Shown: positions 19,691 through 30,493, counted from the first letter of the stretch. The stretch is DNA of 64,000 bases from an uncultured Methylococcaceae bacterium (GCA_903863905.1 CAIPDT010000021.1:1-64000), one strand, 5' to 3'. A program made the numbers and translations. The notes: generated by a model from the letters alone, not told the origin.

Positions 19691-20042
19691 ATTTGTTACA
19701 GAGTATCAGTTCACAGTTTTAATAAGTTTAAGTTCTATTTTGACTTGCGTATTTTGAATCTATTGCCTGCACTCAAGTAGTGCGGTTATGGCAAATATTA
19801 AAAAAGTTGTTTAACATAATTAGATGATATCATAGTTTTTATAAATAGCAATGGTTATTATTTAAAACCTGATGAATTACAATTGAGTTACAGTGAAGTT
19901 GATGTAGGATTGGGTTTGGTGTGATGCGATGATTGTTTCTTTCTTTCTTCTTTATTAATACTAATGAGGCATTATGCGGGATTGTTAAGCGTTGGTGCTT
20001 GAAACTATAGTTGATGTGTTGGTAATGGGGGGTGTCTGATGT

Positions 20043-20087
<45 letters not shown>

Positions 20088-20173
20088 CAACACCAATAAG
20101 TGAATTAATGTTAATGTTAATTAACTTACTGGTTTTGTGTTAAAAGCGTTTGTGTTACTGTGCGTTAATGTAT

Positions 20174-21439
20174 TTATTTTAAAGCTTTTTCCCATTTGCT
20201 GACTAAGGCTGAGGCCATGCTATTACCAAACACGTTAGTGGCACTGCGCCCCATGTCTAAAATTTGATCAATACCCAAGAGTAATAACAAGCCGGCTTCT
20301 GGAATGTTAAACATTGACAATGTAGCGGCAATGACGATTAAAGAGGCTCTGGGCACACCGGCAACACCTTTGCTGGTAAACAAGAGCACAAATAGCATGA
20401 TCAATTGATCGGCCAGTGGCATGTCGATTCCATAGGCTTGAGCAATAAAGACGACCGCAAAAGTCATATACATCATGCTGCCATCTAAGTTAAAAGAGTA
20501 TCCCAAAGGCAAGACCAAGCCGCAGACTTTTTCATCACAACCAAAGCGTTCAAGTTGTTGCAGTAATTTAGGATAGGCACTCTCACTGCTGGCGGTTCCA
20601 AAAGCCAGTAACATAGGCTCACGGATATGGCTTAATAAAGACAATACTCGACGCCCTAAAAATAAAAAGCTAACGCTACCCAGTAAGAGACACAGTAATA
20701 ACAGCCCTAAATAGAACTCGCTGATAAATTTTCCATACGATAATAAAACCCCAATGCCTTGAGTGGCCACCACGGAGGCAATCGCAGAAAACACTGCGAC
20801 CGGTGCATAATGCATCACATAACTGGTGATCTTAAGCATGATATGCGCCAAGGAATCTAATAGCTTAACCGTGGGCTTGGCTAAGTCACCAATGGCGGCA
20901 CAGGCAATACCAAAGAACATAGAAAATACCACAATTTGTAAGATTTCATTGGTGGCCATGGCTTCGGTAAAGCTTTTAGGAAAAATATGGCTGACAAAGT
21001 TGGCAAGGGTAGGCTTCACTTGTGGCAGTCCGGTTTCGGTGCCTAGGGGCGGTAAGGCGATGTGTAAAGAATGGCCGGGTTCAAATAAGTTAACCAATAA
21101 TAAGCCTAATAACAGACTGACCACCGAGGCAGAAAAAAACCAAGCCAGAGCCTTGGTGCCTATGCGCCCCACCGTTTGAATGTCGCCCATTTTAGCCATA
21201 CCGACCACCAAGGTTGAAAATACCAGTGGGGCAATGATCATTTTTACCAATCTTAGAAATATATCCGTTAAGACCGCCAAGACTTCGATAATCTGCTTGA
21301 GTAAGGATTGATCCCTAGCGACATCAGAGCTCCCGAGTGTCAGGTTGAGCAGTTCGCCTATCAGGATTCCAAGCACCAGCGCAATAGCAACATACAGGGT
21401 TTGACGATTAGGTGGGGCAGTGTGAATGTGGGTGGTCAT
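20174..21439 (-). CDS. Dicarboxylate/amino acid:cation symporter (Glt/DctA family)
   Basis: LVKMIIAPLVFSTLVVGMAKMGD, SSESAYPKLL, GYSFNLDGSMMYM motifs. Confidence 0.92.
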   Translation of the reverse strand: MTTHIHTAPPNRQTLYVAIALVLGILIGELLNLTLGSSDVARDQSLLKQIIEVLAVLTDIFLRLVKMIIAPLVFSTLVVGMAKMGDIQTVGRIGTKALAWFFSASVVSLLLGLLLVNLFEPGHSLHIALPPLGTETGLPQVKPTLANFVSHIFPKSFTEAMATNEILQIVVFSMFFGIACAAIGDLAKPTVKLLDSLAHIMLKITSYVMHYAPVAVFSAIASVVATQGIGVLLSYGKFISEFYLGLLLLCLLLGSVSFLFLGRRVLSLLSHIREPMLLAFGTASSESAYPKLLQQLERFGCDEKVCGLVLPLGYSFNLDGSMMYMTFAVVFIAQAYGIDMPLADQLIMLFVLLFTSKGVAGVPRASLIVIAATLSMFNIPEAGLLLLLGIDQILDMGRSATNVFGNSMASALVSKWEKALK

Positions 21440-21720
21440 AAAGGTGTCTCTTTTAGCCTATAAAAATAGAGGAATGTTTAATCTTAAAGGGCCTAGGGTA
21501 CCCTAGAATTGATTAAGTGATCCATTAATGTTGTGTTTATCGTTATTATGGGTGATTTAGTTAGAGAGCCAGTTGGTTTTGCTAAGAAAGTAGCAGAATG
21601 GTAGGAAGAGCACTTAAGTTGTCACAATTTAGCTTCAATGACCTAAAAAAATAGGGTATGACAGGAATAAAAATAATACGTGAGGAGGGGAAGGGATTTA
21701 GGCGGGCAATGAACAGGTAG

Positions 21721-21757
21721 AAAGACCATGCGAACCTTATGATTCGCACGGTCTTAA
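21721..21757 (-). terminator. Hairpin downstream of the mtrB-like gene
   Basis: Minus strand AAGACCGTGCGAA-tcataagg-TTCGCATGGTCTTT, G.U-containing stem. Confidence 0.55.
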
Positions 21758-21768
21758 GTAAAGCTGCT

Positions 21769-24150
21769 TTAAAAACTATGGTTATACGCTAAGCCTACCA
21801 CACTGACTGCATAATTTTGCATGAGTAAGTTGGTTGGCATTAAACCGTTTGCTGTATAGCCAGTTTGTTGATCATTGTAAAAATAGTCGTTGCTGTTTAA
21901 CTTTTGGAACATATACGTTAAAGACAGCTTGCCATTTTTGTAAATGTGGTAATTGCCAATTAGTTTTAGCGTCCACATTTCGTTTTTAATAGGCGATAAC
22001 GCACCGCAAGTGAGCTTAGTAGTGGCTCCACAGGCTGAATCATAAGGCACTTGAGTGGTATAACTGGTCGTGTCTATGGCATACGACAAATCGCCAATAA
22101 ATTCTAACTTATTGTTAAATAGTCCACCCTGACGACCCATAATGCCGACTGTTTGGCTATTGTCATCCAATTGGTTCGTCCAAATATCTCTGGGGAATAC
22201 CGTTTGAGTTCCTAGTGCTGGATTAAATGTATTACCACTAGTTTGGTTATTGCCACTGCGTAAGTTTCTTTGGCCGTTTTGCCAGTTCCAATACGCTGAT
22301 ACATTGCTCTTATCTGTGAAATTGTAGGTGGTATCGACATTAACCCCCGTCGATTTACCATTTTGCACGCCTAATGAAGCATCGTAATTATCGTAGGTAT
22401 AACGACCATTGACTCCCACATCCAGTCTTTGAGTGATTTGCCAATTAACGCCGGCTTTGCCGATGTTTTGATCACGGTTAGCGTAAGGATAAGCAATGTA
22501 GCCCAAGTAGTTGGCCGCATTAAGTGCTGAGTTTGACACGCCGGCGCCGGTAATTGAGTAACTGCCTGCATTCGCTAGGAAATTAGGATCATTATCTGCG
22601 CGACGGATTGCATAGGTGTAGCCGCTGTTAAAGTTAACATTTTCTAAGGCTTTTAAACGATAGGTTAAGTTCATTTTGTCTTCGTTACTGGCAGGACTAG
22701 AGACACATTGAGCGCCACCCTGTACACCATTACACCAACGTTTGATACTTTCGTGTTCATAGCCTAAAGCAATGTTTTGATCTTTAGTTAAGCGATAAGC
22801 GGCACCTGCATCATATTGCATTTTGCGATTGCTGTAAGGTGTGTTAACGCCTGTAAAATTAGCATTACCAATGTCATTGTAAAGGTATTTGTTTGACGAG
22901 GTATTGTTGTCACGCTCGTTAATTTTATAACCCGCTGTCAAAGTCAGGTCTTTAATACTTTGATTGGTTAGTTTAATGTCACCATGCTTGGTTTCTACCA
23001 CACCGTTTAAGGAGTTGGTCGGTAGGCCATTCGCTTGCATCATATTATAGGCAACACCACTTGCTTGAGGAATTAAAGTCGGTGCATAGCTGGAGTTTTG
23101 TTGGTTATAACCATAAGAAAAACCACCGGCGAGTTTAGTCGTCGAGGTAAAATTATAACCGCCTGTTAAATTCGCTTGATGTAAGCTATTGCTGGGCGCG
23201 GTACTCATGGTGTTATTGGAAAAACAATTAACACCGGTACAGGTTCCCACTGCATTAGTAGCCATTGCGCTTTGCCAGTTTAGGCTGTTGTAGTCGTCAT
23301 GAAAGATTGAGCCAAAGTAACCCCCTGTTAAATGACCCTTATCACCTTTCCAATTTAAGGCGGCGTTAACGTTATCTGTTTGATAACTGGTCGGGTTTAA
23401 CAGAATATTAATAGCTTCACCCTTGCTTGATAAAGTGCCAGTGCTTATGCCTGCTTGAGATCCTGTACCAATCAATTTAGCGCCCGATTGATCAATATGT
23501 TTATAGTCAACTTGAGCACTTAATTGCGGGCCAAAATTATAGGTGGTACTAAATGCCCCCGTCTTACGGTTAACTGACTCATTGACGCCTTGGAAGTCAT
23601 TTTTTTGAATAATGCCTTGTGGAGTAACGCCTAGGTTTCGAGTGCCAGGTTGTCCCGATGCCGTGTTAATGGAGCTAAAGTTTGAGGGCAAGGTAAAATT
23701 ATTTTGCCCAGCGTCACCTTGTAAAGGTGTCTGATACGAATCAGTAATATTATGTTGTAACTCATCATAGCCAAGATTAACTTTCCATTTACCTTGATCA
23801 CTGATCGAGCCATCCAATGCTCTGGAGGTGGTGCCTAAATTAGAGCCGCCTAATTTCCAGCGTAAACCGCTGTTGCTATCTTGATTGTAGCCGTTTCCAC
23901 CTCGGATATCTAAACCACCAATACCATAAGCACCTTCGCTATTGATGCCATTATATTGGCCAAAGCGGGCAGAGGACTCAGTCGAGTACATGGTGCCAAA
24001 ATTAAGGTAGTTGCTTGGTTTTGTTAAGGCATCTGTTTCGTCACTGGCTAAAACATTACCACTGAGTGGTAGTGTGATCGTGGTCATTAATGCACAGCGT
24101 ATTGCTAACGCCATGATATTGACTTTCATTTCTTCATTACGAATTTTCAT
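21769..24150 (-). CDS. MtrB/PioB family decaheme-associated outer-membrane beta-barrel protein
   Basis: Signal peptide, about 800 aa barrel, N-terminal GIGGLDIRGGNGY...RWKLGGSNLGTTSR; adjacent decaheme gene. Confidence 0.85.
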   Translation of the reverse strand: MKIRNEEMKVNIMALAIRCALMTTITLPLSGNVLASDETDALTKPSNYLNFGTMYSTESSARFGQYNGINSEGAYGIGGLDIRGGNGYNQDSNSGLRWKLGGSNLGTTSRALDGSISDQGKWKVNLGYDELQHNITDSYQTPLQGDAGQNNFTLPSNFSSINTASGQPGTRNLGVTPQGIIQKNDFQGVNESVNRKTGAFSTTYNFGPQLSAQVDYKHIDQSGAKLIGTGSQAGISTGTLSSKGEAINILLNPTSYQTDNVNAALNWKGDKGHLTGGYFGSIFHDDYNSLNWQSAMATNAVGTCTGVNCFSNNTMSTAPSNSLHQANLTGGYNFTSTTKLAGGFSYGYNQQNSSYAPTLIPQASGVAYNMMQANGLPTNSLNGVVETKHGDIKLTNQSIKDLTLTAGYKINERDNNTSSNKYLYNDIGNANFTGVNTPYSNRKMQYDAGAAYRLTKDQNIALGYEHESIKRWCNGVQGGAQCVSSPASNEDKMNLTYRLKALENVNFNSGYTYAIRRADNDPNFLANAGSYSITGAGVSNSALNAANYLGYIAYPYANRDQNIGKAGVNWQITQRLDVGVNGRYTYDNYDASLGVQNGKSTGVNVDTTYNFTDKSNVSAYWNWQNGQRNLRSGNNQTSGNTFNPALGTQTVFPRDIWTNQLDDNSQTVGIMGRQGGLFNNKLEFIGDLSYAIDTTSYTTQVPYDSACGATTKLTCGALSPIKNEMWTLKLIGNYHIYKNGKLSLTYMFQKLNSNDYFYNDQQTGYTANGLMPTNLLMQNYAVSVVGLAYNHSF

Positions 24151-24169
24151 GATTGTCTCCTTTATTGAG

Positions 24170-25141
24170 TTAGCGTTGTAATAATGCACCGGCAGGGTCG
24201 TTAGAACCATGCACCATGCTGTGGCAATTTAGACAAGCACGACCGGTGTAACTGGTGCTTGGATTCGCAGGTGTTCCAGTAAGTCCACCTTGTATACCTG
24301 CTGCATTACCTGCGGCTGGGTTTTTACTGTTGTGTGGGCCATCATGACATTCATCACACATAAACGGAGGCCGTGATTTTAATAAAGGTGTTACGTTTGA
24401 GCCATGAGGTGTATGGCAGTTTGTACAATCTTCTGTAACGGGTTGATGTTCCCATAAGAACGGACCACGTTTTTCTGCATGGCAGGTATAACAAGTTTCT
24501 GTGACGGTATTTTTTAACAGTAATTTAGGACCCGCAGAGCCATGTGGGTTATGGCAATCAGAACAGGCTATTTTGCCTTCTGGAATCGGGTGATGTGAAA
24601 ATTTGTTCACTTGTGATTTTTGATCAGTATGGCAAGTAAAGCACACGTCTTTTTGAGTGACTTTATCGCGTACTTTGTCATGGGCATTATGCACCACGTG
24701 ACAAGAAGTACAGGCTAGGTCGGCCGCTTGGTGAGCGCCGCCTTGCCAATGAGTTCGGGTGGGATCTTTTTCATGGCATGATAAACAGGCCGTGTTTTGA
24801 TCTTTAGAGGCATTTGGTGCAAAGGCACCGGTGGTTTTAGCGCCAAAAATAACATCGGGAGCTGATTTTTTGCTGCTTAAATGTTTTTCGCTTTGTCCAT
24901 GACAAGATTGGCATGAAGGCGTACGAGAATCGGCTTTATTGCCGTGAGCAGTTTGGTAAATAGATAAGATGGGTTTGGTTTCATTCTCATCATGGCAGGT
25001 GGTACAGGTAGAATCTCTGTCCATTGCTTGAGCGGATATTTGTTTGGGGGCGGGTGTTGCAGAGTCGGTCGGTGTATTTTCAGCGTATGCAGTTCCGACC
25101 AGAAGTCCGCATAGCATGATAATTTTTAATAATGTGTTCAT
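24170..25141 (-). CDS. MtrA/DmsE-like periplasmic decaheme c-type cytochrome
   Basis: Signal peptide and ten CxxCH motifs (CTTCH, CQSCH, CLSCH, CTSCH, CFTCH, CSDCH, CYTCH, CTNCH, CDECH, CLNCH) in 323 aa. Confidence 0.93.
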   Translation of the reverse strand: MNTLLKIIMLCGLLVGTAYAENTPTDSATPAPKQISAQAMDRDSTCTTCHDENETKPILSIYQTAHGNKADSRTPSCQSCHGQSEKHLSSKKSAPDVIFGAKTTGAFAPNASKDQNTACLSCHEKDPTRTHWQGGAHQAADLACTSCHVVHNAHDKVRDKVTQKDVCFTCHTDQKSQVNKFSHHPIPEGKIACSDCHNPHGSAGPKLLLKNTVTETCYTCHAEKRGPFLWEHQPVTEDCTNCHTPHGSNVTPLLKSRPPFMCDECHDGPHNSKNPAAGNAAGIQGGLTGTPANPSTSYTGRACLNCHSMVHGSNDPAGALLQR

Positions 25142-25244
25142 GTTTATATAGTTCCAGCAGTTAATAAGAGTTACATCGCTATCACGCAGCCAGTTGGGTC
25201 TTAGTGGTCTTAGTATAGGGATTTTATATGACAGATATTTGAAA

Positions 25245-25282
25245 TGACTGATCTCGGTAATTTTTAATGACGAGATCAGTCA
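25245..25282. repeat. Perfect 12-bp inverted repeat (possible terminator)
   Basis: TGACTGATCTCG-N14-CGAGATCAGTCA at the 3' end of the cytochrome c gene. Confidence 0.85.
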
Positions 25283-25291
25283 GTTTAATAT

Positions 25292-25642
25292 TTATTTTAA
25301 AGATAAGATGAAATCAACTAAGTTTTGGCCGTCTTTAGGATCTTCGGTTTTTAAAATCTTATGGGCTTCTTCATGTCCATCTTCAAATTTAACATTTTTG
25401 CCCGAAGCAAGGTGTTCTAATAGTTTTGCTTGTGCTTTAGCATCGCCGGCATATTTAGCCGCTATTTTGTTCCAAGCCGGGCCGTCTTTATCTTTATCGG
25501 TGCCGTGGCATCTAAAACAACCGTTTTCTTTCGCTAACGCTTTTGCGGCATCTACATCAACTTCAGCGTGTGCAGTAAAACAAAAAAAAGTCGTTGTGAT
25601 AGCCAGTAAAAAAGTATTTAATTTGAGATTGTTATGTTTCAT
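25292..25642 (-). CDS. Class I-like monoheme cytochrome c
   Basis: Signal peptide, CFRCHGTDKDKDGPAWNKIAAKY. Confidence 0.88.
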   Translation of the reverse strand: MKHNNLKLNTFLLAITTTFFCFTAHAEVDVDAAKALAKENGCFRCHGTDKDKDGPAWNKIAAKYAGDAKAQAKLLEHLASGKNVKFEDGHEEAHKILKTEDPKDGQNLVDFILSLK

Positions 25643-25947
25643 AGTGGTTATTTAGGGTGTTTAATGTTAAAAAATTAATTTAACTTCCTTATTAAAAGGG
25701 TAAGTTATTTTATACTAATGGTATGTAACCTAATAAAACTTGTCAATATAATTTATTGGGTTATGTTATTTAGTTAATCATTTACCTGACCTATGACCAG
25801 ATTGTTAGCGGCTTAAGTCAACTATATTAAGTCCGTGGTGGTTGATATTATTGGGCACACCTAGGTTATATCTCATACAATATTGTCGATCGAGTGGTTT
25901 ATACCTATTTTATGTCTGTTAATCTAGTCTATTTTTGTGAGTCATGA

Positions 25948-27438
25948 ATGAACTTCAGTCTTTTTAGCGTTGTGTTTTTTTTAGTTTTCTCATTGCTTTC
26001 TATACCTTGTTTAGCTGAAGGTGTTGAGGCTGCAATTCCATTTAAGCCGCTTGATTTAACGCAGCATTGGGCAGGTTATTTCGCCTTGATTGTTTTCGCT
26101 TTGGCTTACATATTAGCAATGACAGAAGAAGTGACAGAATTAAAGAAGTCTAAGCCGATGGTATTTGCGGCCAGTTTGATTTGGATTTTTATAGCCAGTG
26201 TTTACGTAAATGGCGGGATGAGCGAGCAGGCAGGCTTGGCTTTTCGGGCTTCATTAGAAGGTTACGCTGAGTTATTTTTATTTATCATGGTGTCAATGAC
26301 CTATTTAAACGCGATGGAAGATAGGGGCGTTTTTAATAGTTTACGCGTGTGGCTGTTAAGTAAGAATTTTAGTTATCGACAGTTGTTTTGGATTACGGGC
26401 TTTCAATCCTTCTTTATTTCATCCGGTTGTAATAATTTAACGACGGCTTTATTAATGGGCTCCGTTATTTTGGCGATGGGTAAAGATTGTCCTCGTTTTG
26501 TGACGCTGTCTTGTATTAATGTTGTGGTGGCCTCTAATGCGGGTGGATCGTTTAGTCCTTTTGGCGATATTACTACTTTGTTAGTTTGGCAAAAAGGCGT
26601 GGTGCCTTTTGCAGATTTCTTTTCTTTACTGGTACCGGCTATTGTTAATTTTGTAATACCCGCTGCAATCATGCACTTTTTTATTCCTAAAGAAAGACCT
26701 GATGCTCTGATTGAAACACAAGTCATGCAGCGCGGTGGTTGGGTGATTATCTTTTTATTTGTATTAACTATTATTACCTCGGCTTGTTTTGAGAACTTTT
26801 TAAAATTACCCCCAGCGGCCGGCATGATGCTAGGTTTAACGTATCTGAAGTTTTTTAGTTACTATTTACAAAAAACCAGATCTTCTCAACAGTTCTCGGT
26901 GCGCACTGATTTAGTTGATTCCATCATTGATTATTCTGATCCCATGGCACATAGCGAACATGCTCATGAGGGTTATAACGCTAATGCGAAAGAAAGGCCG
27001 TTTGACATTTTTCAAAAAGTGGCTAATTTGGAATGGGATACTTTATTGTTTTTTTATGGAGTGATGGTGGCTGTGGGCGGTTTAAGTTTTATGGGATATT
27101 TAACTGTAGCCTCTCAGCATCTGTATGGCAGTATTGATCCAACTATTGCTAATATTTTGGTGGGTGTGGCTTCTGCTTTTGTTGATAATGGCACGATTAT
27201 GCTGTCTGTATTGACGATGGCGCCTAATATTTCTCAGGGCCAATGGTTGTTGGTCACGTTAACTGCAGGTGTGGGCGGAAGTATGTTAGCGGTCGGATCG
27301 GCGGCGGGCGTGGGTTTAATGGGACAAGCGAAAGGAATCTATACGTTTACCAGTCATTTAAAATGGACGCCAGCGATTGCTTTAGGTTATGCCGGTAGTA
27401 TTGCGGCCCATTTTTTAATTAATGGTCGTTACTTCTAA
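25948..27438 (+). CDS. nhaD: NhaD-type sodium:proton antiporter
   Basis: NhaD-like sequence (SSGCNNLTTALLMGSV, NAGGSFSPFGDITTLLVW, AFVDNGTIMLS). Confidence 0.9.
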   Translation: MNFSLFSVVFFLVFSLLSIPCLAEGVEAAIPFKPLDLTQHWAGYFALIVFALAYILAMTEEVTELKKSKPMVFAASLIWIFIASVYVNGGMSEQAGLAFRASLEGYAELFLFIMVSMTYLNAMEDRGVFNSLRVWLLSKNFSYRQLFWITGFQSFFISSGCNNLTTALLMGSVILAMGKDCPRFVTLSCINVVVASNAGGSFSPFGDITTLLVWQKGVVPFADFFSLLVPAIVNFVIPAAIMHFFIPKERPDALIETQVMQRGGWVIIFLFVLTIITSACFENFLKLPPAAGMMLGLTYLKFFSYYLQKTRSSQQFSVRTDLVDSIIDYSDPMAHSEHAHEGYNANAKERPFDIFQKVANLEWDTLLFFYGVMVAVGGLSFMGYLTVASQHLYGSIDPTIANILVGVASAFVDNGTIMLSVLTMAPNISQGQWLLVTLTAGVGGSMLAVGSAAGVGLMGQAKGIYTFTSHLKWTPAIALGYAGSIAAHFLINGRYF

Positions 27439-29293
27439 GTCATGCGGGGTTGTTGATCTTTTGGAAAATGGTTTTGATAGTGCGGGTTTTTTAAAGAACC
27501 TGACCACACGCCCCGGCATTTATAAAATGCTGAATGATCGGGGCGAGATCATTTATATTGGTAAGGCTAAGAATTTAAAAAACCGCGTTTCTAGTTATTT
27601 TAAGACGCAAACTACGTCTGTTAAACAACAAGTCATGGTCGCTAAAGTGGCGGCTATTGAAGTGACGGTGACACACACAGAAGGCGAGGCCTTACTGCTT
27701 GAGTGTCAACAAATTAAGCGCCATAAACCTCGCTACAATATCTGTTTAAGAGATGATCGGTCGTTTCCTTATATCTATTTGTCCAGCGAGCATGATTTTC
27801 CTCAAATTGCTTATCATCGTGGGTCAAAGCATAAAAAAGGTCGGTATTTTGGGCCTTATCCCAGTGCTGGTGCGGTTAAAGAAAGTTTAAAGTTGCTGCA
27901 GCGTTTATTTCCCATTCGTCAATGTGATGAGGGTACTTATAACAACCGCACCCGCCCTTGTTTACAATATCAAATCGGACGGTGCAGTGGTCCTTGTGTG
28001 GGTTTGGTTGAAAAAGCCCAGTATGATTTAGATGTACAAAGTACGGTGATGTTTTTGGAAGGGAAGGGGCATCTGTTGATTGATGAGTTGATCGTCAAAA
28101 TGGAAAAGGCTTCTATCTTATTGGAGTTTGAGCAAGCTGCGGGGTTTAGGGATCAAATCATTAAACTGCGTTCTGTCTTAGAAAAGCAGTTTGTTTCCGG
28201 TGAAAAAGGCGATGTCGATCTGATTGCCTGTGCCAGTAAAGGCAATGTGGCTTGTGTGCAAGTGTTTTTTATTAGAAATGGCCAGCACTTAGGTCATAAA
28301 GTATTTTTTCCTGAAATGAACAGTGAGCAAGAGGTCTCGTCAATTATTGAGGCGTTTATTCCGCAGTATTATATTGATAAGCTGATTCCTTCTGAGCTTA
28401 TAATAAGCCATGAGTTAACTGAAAAGCCGTTATTAATCGAGTTTTTATCAAAACAAGCGAAGCACGCTGTTAATATTTCTGCCAATGTCCGCAGTGAACG
28501 TTTAAAATGGCTACAAATGGCGATGACCAATGCTGAAAATTCTTTGCTGAGTAAATTAGCCGATAAGCAAGGTATGTATGCGAGGTTTTTGAGTTTACAA
28601 GAAGAGTTGGGCTGCAAAGAGTTACCTAAACGCTTGGAGTGTTTTGATATTAGTCACACTCAAGGGGCACAAACAGTGGCTTCTTGTGTGGTGTTTGATC
28701 GAGAGGGGCCGGTAAAATCAGCTTATCGGCGCTTTAATATTGAAGGTATTACGGGTGGTGATGATTATGCGGCAATTCATCAGGCTGTTTTTCGGCGCTT
28801 TAAGCGGTTAAAACAAGGCGAGCACCAGGCTCCAGACATCTTATTTATTGATGGTGGCAGGGGACAAGTGAATGAAGCGCAAAAGGCATTAGCAGAATTA
28901 GACATAAACAATGTTATGATAGTCGGAGTTTCAAAAGGACCTGATAGAAAACCGGGCATGGAAAAGATGATTTTAGTTGATCACGAACAGCCCTTAGATA
29001 TTGTACCCAGTGCGAGTGGATTGCTGTTAATTCAGCATATTCGTGACGAAGCGCATCGGTTTGCAATAACAGGACATAGAGCACGTCGCGGTAAAGCTTC
29101 AAATCAATCCGTATTGGAAAGTATTCCAGGATTGGGTGCTAAGAGACGGCAACTCTTGTTAAAACAGTTTGGGGGGCTGCAGGGCATTACATGCGCAGGC
29201 GTAGATGCACTTTGCAGCGTTGACGGCATTAGCCGACAGTTGGCAGAGCGGATTTACGAACTATTTCATCATCAAGATGGCGATTCAATTTAA
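27422..29293 (+). CDS. uvrC: Excinuclease ABC subunit C
   Basis: GIY-YIG domain (RPGIYKMLNDRGEIIYIGKAKNLKNRVSSYF), CLQYQIGRCSGPCVG, C-terminal HhH. Confidence 0.96.
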   Translation: MVVTSKSCGVVDLLENGFDSAGFLKNLTTRPGIYKMLNDRGEIIYIGKAKNLKNRVSSYFKTQTTSVKQQVMVAKVAAIEVTVTHTEGEALLLECQQIKRHKPRYNICLRDDRSFPYIYLSSEHDFPQIAYHRGSKHKKGRYFGPYPSAGAVKESLKLLQRLFPIRQCDEGTYNNRTRPCLQYQIGRCSGPCVGLVEKAQYDLDVQSTVMFLEGKGHLLIDELIVKMEKASILLEFEQAAGFRDQIIKLRSVLEKQFVSGEKGDVDLIACASKGNVACVQVFFIRNGQHLGHKVFFPEMNSEQEVSSIIEAFIPQYYIDKLIPSELIISHELTEKPLLIEFLSKQAKHAVNISANVRSERLKWLQMAMTNAENSLLSKLADKQGMYARFLSLQEELGCKELPKRLECFDISHTQGAQTVASCVVFDREGPVKSAYRRFNIEGITGGDDYAAIHQAVFRRFKRLKQGEHQAPDILFIDGGRGQVNEAQKALAELDINNVMIVGVSKGPDRKPGMEKMILVDHEQPLDIVPSASGLLLIQHIRDEAHRFAITGHRARRGKASNQSVLESIPGLGAKRRQLLLKQFGGLQGITCAGVDALCSVDGISRQLAERIYELFHHQDGDSI

Positions 29294-29840
29294 TATACCT
29301 ACAAACCTAACCTTACTGAGGATTGCCTTAATACCTCTGTTGGCGGTAGTTTTTTATTTACCATGGCAAAATGCCAATGTGGCCTGTACGCTGATATTTT
29401 TTCTAGCGGGTGTGACGGATTGGCTGGATGGTTATCTGGCTAGAAAGTTAAAGTTAGAAACGCCTTTTGGGGCCTTTTTAGATCCGGTAGCGGATAAATT
29501 AATGGTGGCTATCGTATTGGTTTTGCTTGTTCAGCAGCAGGGTTCTATGTATTTGGCGATACCTGCGGCTATTATTATCGGGCGCGAGATTACAATCGCT
29601 TCTTTGAGAGAATGGATGGCAGAAATTGGTAAACGTGCCAGTGTTAAAGTTTCTCAACTGGGTAAATGGAAAACCACCTCACAAATGTTGTCTATTGGTT
29701 TTTTGTTATACCGTGAAGATGTGTTTGGCTTGCCCACTAACTTAATTGGTTATAGCTTGCTCTATGTGGCGGCTGTGCTGACTTTGTGGTCTATGATGAG
29801 TTACCTTAGTGCCGCTTTGACGGTTATTAATGAACAGTAA
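29277..29840 (+). CDS. pgsA: CDP-diacylglycerol-glycerol-3-phosphate 3-phosphatidyltransferase
   Basis: DWLDGYLARKLKLETPFGAFLDPVADK CDP-alcohol phosphotransferase motif; follows uvrC. Confidence 0.94.
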   Translation: MAIQFNIPTNLTLLRIALIPLLAVVFYLPWQNANVACTLIFFLAGVTDWLDGYLARKLKLETPFGAFLDPVADKLMVAIVLVLLVQQQGSMYLAIPAAIIIGREITIASLREWMAEIGKRASVKVSQLGKWKTTSQMLSIGFLLYREDVFGLPTNLIGYSLLYVAAVLTLWSMMSYLSAALTVINEQ

Positions 29841-29893
29841 ATTTTTTTAACAATTACAAATACAGTGTATTGAAACGCTGCGACATAATAATA

Positions 29894-30493
29894 ATGGATC
29901 AGGAAAAAGAAATTATACAAGTTAATGTGGTAACTAAAGACGAGATATTGGTCGCGGCTTTAAAGTTATTTGCCAGTAAGGGTTATTTTAAAACATCGTT
30001 AGTTGATATCGCTGAATTATTGAATTTAAATAATACGCATCTTATCTATCATCATTTTAAAGACAAGCAGTCTATGGCTAATGAGTTATATGCTAATATT
30101 TTTGATAGCTTAAGTGTTTCAATTGATGAAATTAGACGAAAAAATCAAAAGTCTTCTGAGCAATTGAGAGGTATTGTTGATTTGCTTTTTAGATTGACCG
30201 ATGATGCGCCGGATATTATTCGGTTTTTGTTCGTTTTAAAATTTAATGAATTCTTACCTGAAGAAAAACCGTTGCTAGAAACAGCGGCCTACGTAAAGAT
30301 ATTTAAAATAATGCAGTCAGGTATTCGAGCGGGAGAAATAAGAGATATTGATCCTCAGTTAATCAACACTTATTTCTTTGGTGTTGTTGCTCATACCTTG
30401 CGTTCTGTTTTAGAGGGTGCTTTAGAAAAGAAGGCCGATGCTTATTTAAATCAAACGTGGTTGGTTGCTTGGAATGCAATCGCTAAGAAATAA
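29894..30493 (+). CDS. TetR/AcrR family transcriptional regulator
   Basis: N-terminal TetR HTH (ILVAALKLFASKGYFKTSLVDIAELLNLNNTHLIYHHFKDK). Confidence 0.85.
   Translation: MDQEKEIIQVNVVTKDEILVAALKLFASKGYFKTSLVDIAELLNLNNTHLIYHHFKDKQSMANELYANIFDSLSVSIDEIRRKNQKSSEQLRGIVDLLFRLTDDAPDIIRFLFVLKFNEFLPEEKPLLETAAYVKIFKIMQSGIRAGEIRDIDPQLINTYFFGVVAHTLRSVLEGALEKKADAYLNQTWLVAWNAIAKK

Noticed and set aside
25142-25291. Possible second sigma-54 promoter upstream of the mtrA-like gene (minus strand TGGCTGCGTGATAGCGA)
   Set aside because: GG-N10-GC spacing exists, but TGGCTG and TAGCG match the consensus poorly; too weak to call
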